Source: an uncultured Collinsella sp. (lineage in GTDB: Bacteria > Actinomycetota > Coriobacteriia > Coriobacteriales > Coriobacteriaceae). From it: a DNA stretch of 9,722 bases. The number at the start of each line of letters is the position of its first letter. The first letter of the stretch is position 1. The stretch covers positions 1-9,722 of the forward strand of contig CABUVC010000050.1 of the NCBI GenBank assembly GCA_902494855.1, written 5' to 3'. A program made the position numbers and the translations under genes. The notes below the pieces were generated by a model, which did no database searches, had not been told where the DNA came from, and saw only the letters and a program-made list of their open reading frames with translations. Shown here piece after piece: positions 7,312 through 9,722 of this stretch.

Positions 7312-7356
7312 CTCAGCCATTCGCCTCGCCCCCGTCGCACGTATCTTCATCCGGTC

Positions 7357-7375
7357 TGTTACTTTTAATCTAACA
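7357..7375. promoter_or_regulatory. operator-like inverted repeat before cassette 2
   Basis: TGTTACTTTTAATCTAACA has TGTTA/TAACA arms around nine bases and lies 28 bp before the fused transporter's start. It contains TTTAAT (7364-7369), close to a -10 consensus, with no convincing -35. Like the divergent region at 3760-3773 it combines GTTACTTTT with TAACA, which suggests one regulator for both cassettes. The presence of its own control region suggests cassette 2 has its own promoter. Confidence 0.4.
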
Positions 7376-7403
7376 ATTCTTTGAGGAACGTAGGTGCTTC
7401 TAA

Positions 7404-9218
7404 ATGTACTGTCGACTTCTTCTCAAACTAATCCTAAGAGACAAGGCCGTATGGATTTGTACGCTCGTTCTCGCTGCAGCCTTTTCCGTCCCCATTGCGT
7501 TCAATTCACCCATCTACGGGCCCTTCTTTATGAAACAGGGCATGCAGGGCTTTGTCGACGCATTCAATACGCGCGCGCCCCAGGCCAGCGGCACAGACCT
7601 ATCTCCAGAGCAGCAAAATGACGCGGAGCTTGCAAGATACGCGAACGCCGCCCTTGCCGCTCAAACCGACGCCGCCTTTCTCGATTCTGCCGAGAGCTAC
7701 TACGCGCTCATGGGCGAAGGCTTCCAATCCGGGTCCATCGTGGGAGACCGAGAGACCAATGACGCAGCGCTCGCATATTGCCGTGCCCTGAGCAGCTCCG
7801 GCATCACGGATATCCCGGCCTCCGCAAACGACCTGCCATTCCTTTCCTTCCCGCCTTACGCCATTGCCACGGCGCCGTCTTTCCTTCCCTTCATCCCCTT
7901 CCTTCTCTCGTCGATACTCGTGCTCGGCGCCACAAGGCCCGGGACCCTGGCGGCAAAGGCGCCCGTGCCCAAATTCCGGCGCCTTATTCAGATCGTGTTT
8001 TCGATAATCGTCGCGGGGACCGCGATGCTCCTCGCCGGCCTCGCACCCGGGGGCATTTACGCCTTGGTCCTAAACGGCTTCGGGCAAACTGGGTACCCGA
8101 TCGCCTTCTTCCATGACGGCGTGCTTGCCACCACGACCGCGGGAGACGTCTTCACGACCCTGCTTCTCGCGCTGCTTGCGGGCGGAACCTTGATATCCGT
8201 TTGCTCCGCCGTCCTATCGACCGCAACGAGGCGCGTCCTCGCGGGCCCCCTTACCTCCGCGCTGCTTGTCGCGGCCCCGGCATTCCCGTTGCTGTCCGAT
8301 TCGGCGCTGGAGCATAACGCCGCGCTCAATCTCCTGCCGCTGGCCGTGTTCTCGCCTATCGAGGCAACGGGCTACGTGGGATGCTTCCCGACAGAATTCA
8401 TTGGCTCCGGTTCAGGCAGCGCATCGATGCTTGCCGTGGCCCTGGCATACGTCGCGGTCTTTTTTACGGTCGGCGCCGTTGCGACACGTTCCCCCAAACA
8501 GCCTGGACCCGCGAAAAAGCACCATGGGCTCGAGCTTCTAGACGCGAGCGTGGGATACGGAAGCACGACGATACTTTCAATCGGGTCGCTTTTCCTGAGC
8601 CCGGGAACGGCGGCGGGCCTCGTTGCTCCCAACGGCTCGGGGAAAACCACCCTTCTTGAAGCGCTGTCGGGCCAATTTCCCACCCGCATCCGCTCGGGAA
8701 GCCTGGCGGCAGACGGAATCTGCCAACGTCGATCAGCCGAATTTGCAGAACTCGTCTACCTGAGCTCTTCGGGCAGCGCGGATCTCTATCCCACGCTATC
8801 GGCCATCGAGCACCTTGCTTTCGTTAGGGAGGCGTGGAAATCGGCCGCCGACATCGACTCGCTCTGCGACTCCCTCGGAATCTCCCCATATCTCGACAAG
8901 CCGACCCGTAAACTCTCGACAGGAATGAAGCAGCAGGTAAAGCTTGCCATGGCGATAGCGACCGATTGCCCGTACCTCATCCTCGATGAACCGCTGAACG
9001 GCCTCGATCCGGGAAAGCGGAAAACCTCCTGCGACGCGATGCGCAGCGAGGTGGCGCGGGGACGCAGCGTGCTCATTTCAAGCCATCTACTCGACGACCT
9101 GGCAGACCTTACCAACTCGTTCTACTTCATCGAAGCCGGCACGCTCGTGGAAAAGATCAAGTCGTCCTCGCAGACGCTCAAGCAGGAATACCTCGATACA
9201 TACGAAGGAGGTGAATGA
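7404..9218 (+). CDS. fused permease-ATPase ABC transporter, cassette 2
   Basis: This is a 604-aa single-chain ABC half-transporter, with the membrane domain at about residues 1-365 and the ATPase domain at 375-604. Six hydrophobic segments are visible near 15-33, 153-176, 196-222, 245-270, 278-297 and 341-360. A hydrophilic, probably external segment lies between the first two. The permease repeats the module found twice in the 740-aa protein: Pro187/Arg193, then NGFGQTGYPI (224-233). The ATPase has Walker A GLVAPNGSGKTT (405-416), signature LSTGMKQQ (504-511), Walker B YLILDEP (524-530), D-loop NGLD (532-535) and His561. The Q-loop Gln is absent (VYLSSSGSADLYP, 451-463). It should act as a homodimer. 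The order membrane-then-ATPase is that of multidrug or peptide ABC exporters, but the membrane domain does not look like theirs. The ATG start has TAGGTG seven bases upstream. The gene ends inside the ribosome binding site of the next peptide gene, so the two are coupled. Confidence 0.88.
   Translation: MYCRLLLKLILRDKAVWICTLVLAAAFSVPIAFNSPIYGPFFMKQGMQGFVDAFNTRAPQASGTDLSPEQQNDAELARYANAALAAQTDAAFLDSAESYYALMGEGFQSGSIVGDRETNDAALAYCRALSSSGITDIPASANDLPFLSFPPYAIATAPSFLPFIPFLLSSILVLGATRPGTLAAKAPVPKFRRLIQIVFSIIVAGTAMLLAGLAPGGIYALVLNGFGQTGYPIAFFHDGVLATTTAGDVFTTLLLALLAGGTLISVCSAVLSTATRRVLAGPLTSALLVAAPAFPLLSDSALEHNAALNLLPLAVFSPIEATGYVGCFPTEFIGSGSGSASMLAVALAYVAVFFTVGAVATRSPKQPGPAKKHHGLELLDASVGYGSTTILSIGSLFLSPGTAAGLVAPNGSGKTTLLEALSGQFPTRIRSGSLAADGICQRRSAEFAELVYLSSSGSADLYPTLSAIEHLAFVREAWKSAADIDSLCDSLGISPYLDKPTRKLSTGMKQQVKLAMAIATDCPYLILDEPLNGLDPGKRKTSCDAMRSEVARGRSVLISSHLLDDLADLTNSFYFIEAGTLVEKIKSSSQTLKQEYLDTYEGGE
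9205..9214 (+). promoter_or_regulatory. strong ribosome binding site for peptide 2
   Basis: AAGGAGGTGA is a full match to the anti-Shine-Dalgarno sequence and overlaps the last codons of the fused transporter. It lies at proper distance from the ATG at 9220. This rules out the in-frame GTG at 9211, which is part of the site itself. Confidence 0.8.
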
Positions 9219-9219
9219 C

Positions 9220-9564
9220 ATGAAACTATTTGAACAGCTGAAGTCCAATGCGTCGCGCATGGCTGTCTACGCCATCCTCGTGGCAACGGCTTTATGCGGA
9301 ATCGCGGCACCCGTCTATGCGCTCAACGGGGAGAAAGGCGATGTCGAACCCGCGTACATGGCTTCGACGGTTAAGGACCGGTATAAAGCCTTCTCTGGAG
9401 ACACGTTTTACGTAGCAGAGTACGACACGACCTACCGTCAGCTTCGCTACAACAAGGGCTACGACTATCTAGGCGCAGAGGCAATCAGCTATACGTCGGG
9501 TTGGTACCGCTCCAGCTATGGACACATAACCCAGTTCAAGTGTAACTACCGTGTGTACAACTAA
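9220..9564 (+). CDS. secreted Tyr-rich peptide, cassette 2
   Basis: This 114-aa precursor belongs to no family I recognise. A Sec signal peptide is clear: basic Lys2, Lys8 and Arg13, a hydrophobic core AVYAILVATALCGIAA (15-30), and cleavage after V-Y-A at Ala34. The mature 80 residues contain 13 tyrosines, very high for a natural protein, and a single Cys (108). YRQLRYNKGY (72-81) matches YKTISYRNGY of the first peptide. SGDT before it matches SGHS, and the ends QFKCNYRVYN and QFVYSTY also align. The two are therefore remote relatives, though cysteine content differs (one against four). The gene starts directly after the fused transporter and is followed by a strong terminator, so it is the last gene of the unit. 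Extracellular action as a bacteriocin-like or signalling peptide, with the neighbouring ABC protein for immunity or release, is inference. Confidence 0.75.
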   Translation: MKLFEQLKSNASRMAVYAILVATALCGIAAPVYALNGEKGDVEPAYMASTVKDRYKAFSGDTFYVAEYDTTYRQLRYNKGYDYLGAEAISYTSGWYRSSYGHITQFKCNYRVYN

Positions 9565-9579
9565 AGCAACCGGCCGGGA

Positions 9580-9614
9580 CGAGGGGTGACGCAAAAGCGT
9601 CGCCCCTCGTTTTT
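9580..9614 (+). terminator. intrinsic terminator closing cassette 2
   Basis: CGAGGGGTGACGC (9580-9592) pairs with GCGTCGCCCCTCG (9597-9609) over 13 bp with one G-U pair, an AAAA loop, and five T's directly after. It is the strongest terminator in the window and ends the plus-strand peptide/transporter series 15 bp past the last stop codon. Confidence 0.93.
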
Positions 9615-9623
9615 AACCATGTC

Positions 9624-9642
9624 AACTGAACCTAGTTCAGTT
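9624..9642. promoter_or_regulatory. perfect 8-3-8 palindrome at the right repeat boundary
   Basis: AACTGAACCTAGTTCAGTT is a perfect inverted repeat with 8-bp arms and a 3-bp centre. It is built like a TetR/MarR-type operator or a recombinase arm site. It ends at the edge of the right repeat copy, and nothing like it precedes the left copy. It may control a gene beyond the window. Confidence 0.4.
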
Positions 9643-9722
9643 TGGTTGATTTCCGATCTCAGCCGAACACATTGAGCAAATAGGCCATTCCCACAGCTAG
9701 CCGAACGCCCCCGAGGCCCCAT
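9641..9722 (+). repeat. right copy of ~80-bp flanking repeat (runs off window)
   Basis: Positions 9644-9677 are identical to 2015-2048, and the similarity continues with mostly transition changes to about 9715. The CAGCCGAAC-like pair keeps its 38-bp spacing (9660 and 9698, the second as TAGCCGAAC). A TAG at 9681-9683 breaks the frame that is open in the left copy, confirming a non-coding element. The copy may continue beyond the window. With the left copy it brackets all the accessory genes. Confidence 0.78.

Overview
The window looks like chromosomal DNA from a fairly high-GC actinobacterium. Coriobacteriia such as Collinsella is my best guess. It rests on the style of the citrate synthase and ACT-protein genes, the codon use and the Shine-Dalgarno spacing; no rRNA or other marker fixes it.

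Layout. Positions 49-1832 (minus strand) hold two ordinary core genes: an ACT-domain protein followed by citrate synthase. Positions 1833-2229 are non-coding and carry a promoter candidate, one copy of an ~80-bp repeat (2012-2092) and a strong imperfect hairpin. From about 2230 the content becomes accessory. First comes the catalytic half of a tyrosine recombinase that has lost its N-terminus (2230-2955, minus). It is followed, in transcription-reverse order, by a small XRE regulator (2956-3207) and a four-helix DUF2975-type membrane protein (3217-3729). An AT-rich divergent promoter region (3730-3849) carries a 19-bp palindrome. The rest is on the plus strand: a secreted peptide (3850-4215), a 740-aa permease (4282-6504), an ABC ATPase (6510-7250), a second ABC transporter with permease and ATPase fused in one chain (7404-9218), and a second secreted peptide (9220-9564). 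A strong terminator closes the set (9580-9614). A second copy of the ~80-bp repeat follows at 9641 and runs to the window edge.

The interesting unit is 3850-9614. The two peptides have Sec-type signal sequences and look unrelated at first sight, but they share a Y-[KR]-x-[IL]-x-Y-x-x-G-Y motif, an upstream SG[HD][ST] block and a QF...YxxY tail. The two transporters are also related. The 740-aa permease is a tandem duplication of a module that occurs once in the fused transporter. All three modules keep [AI]P-x5-R, then NGxGxxxYP[IV] exactly 31 residues after that Arg. The locus therefore looks like two diverged peptide-plus-ABC cassettes of one undescribed family. One is split and has the peptide first; the other is fused and has the peptide last.

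How they may work together (inference): the peptides probably leave through Sec and act outside the cell as bacteriocin-like or signalling peptides, while the ABC systems give self-protection or release. The XRE/DUF2975 pair is placed to control the divergent promoter. A GTTACTTTT...TAACA element recurs before both cassettes. The flanking repeats and recombinase remnant suggest that the block from about 2012 to 9680 arrived as one mobile islet that has since decayed.
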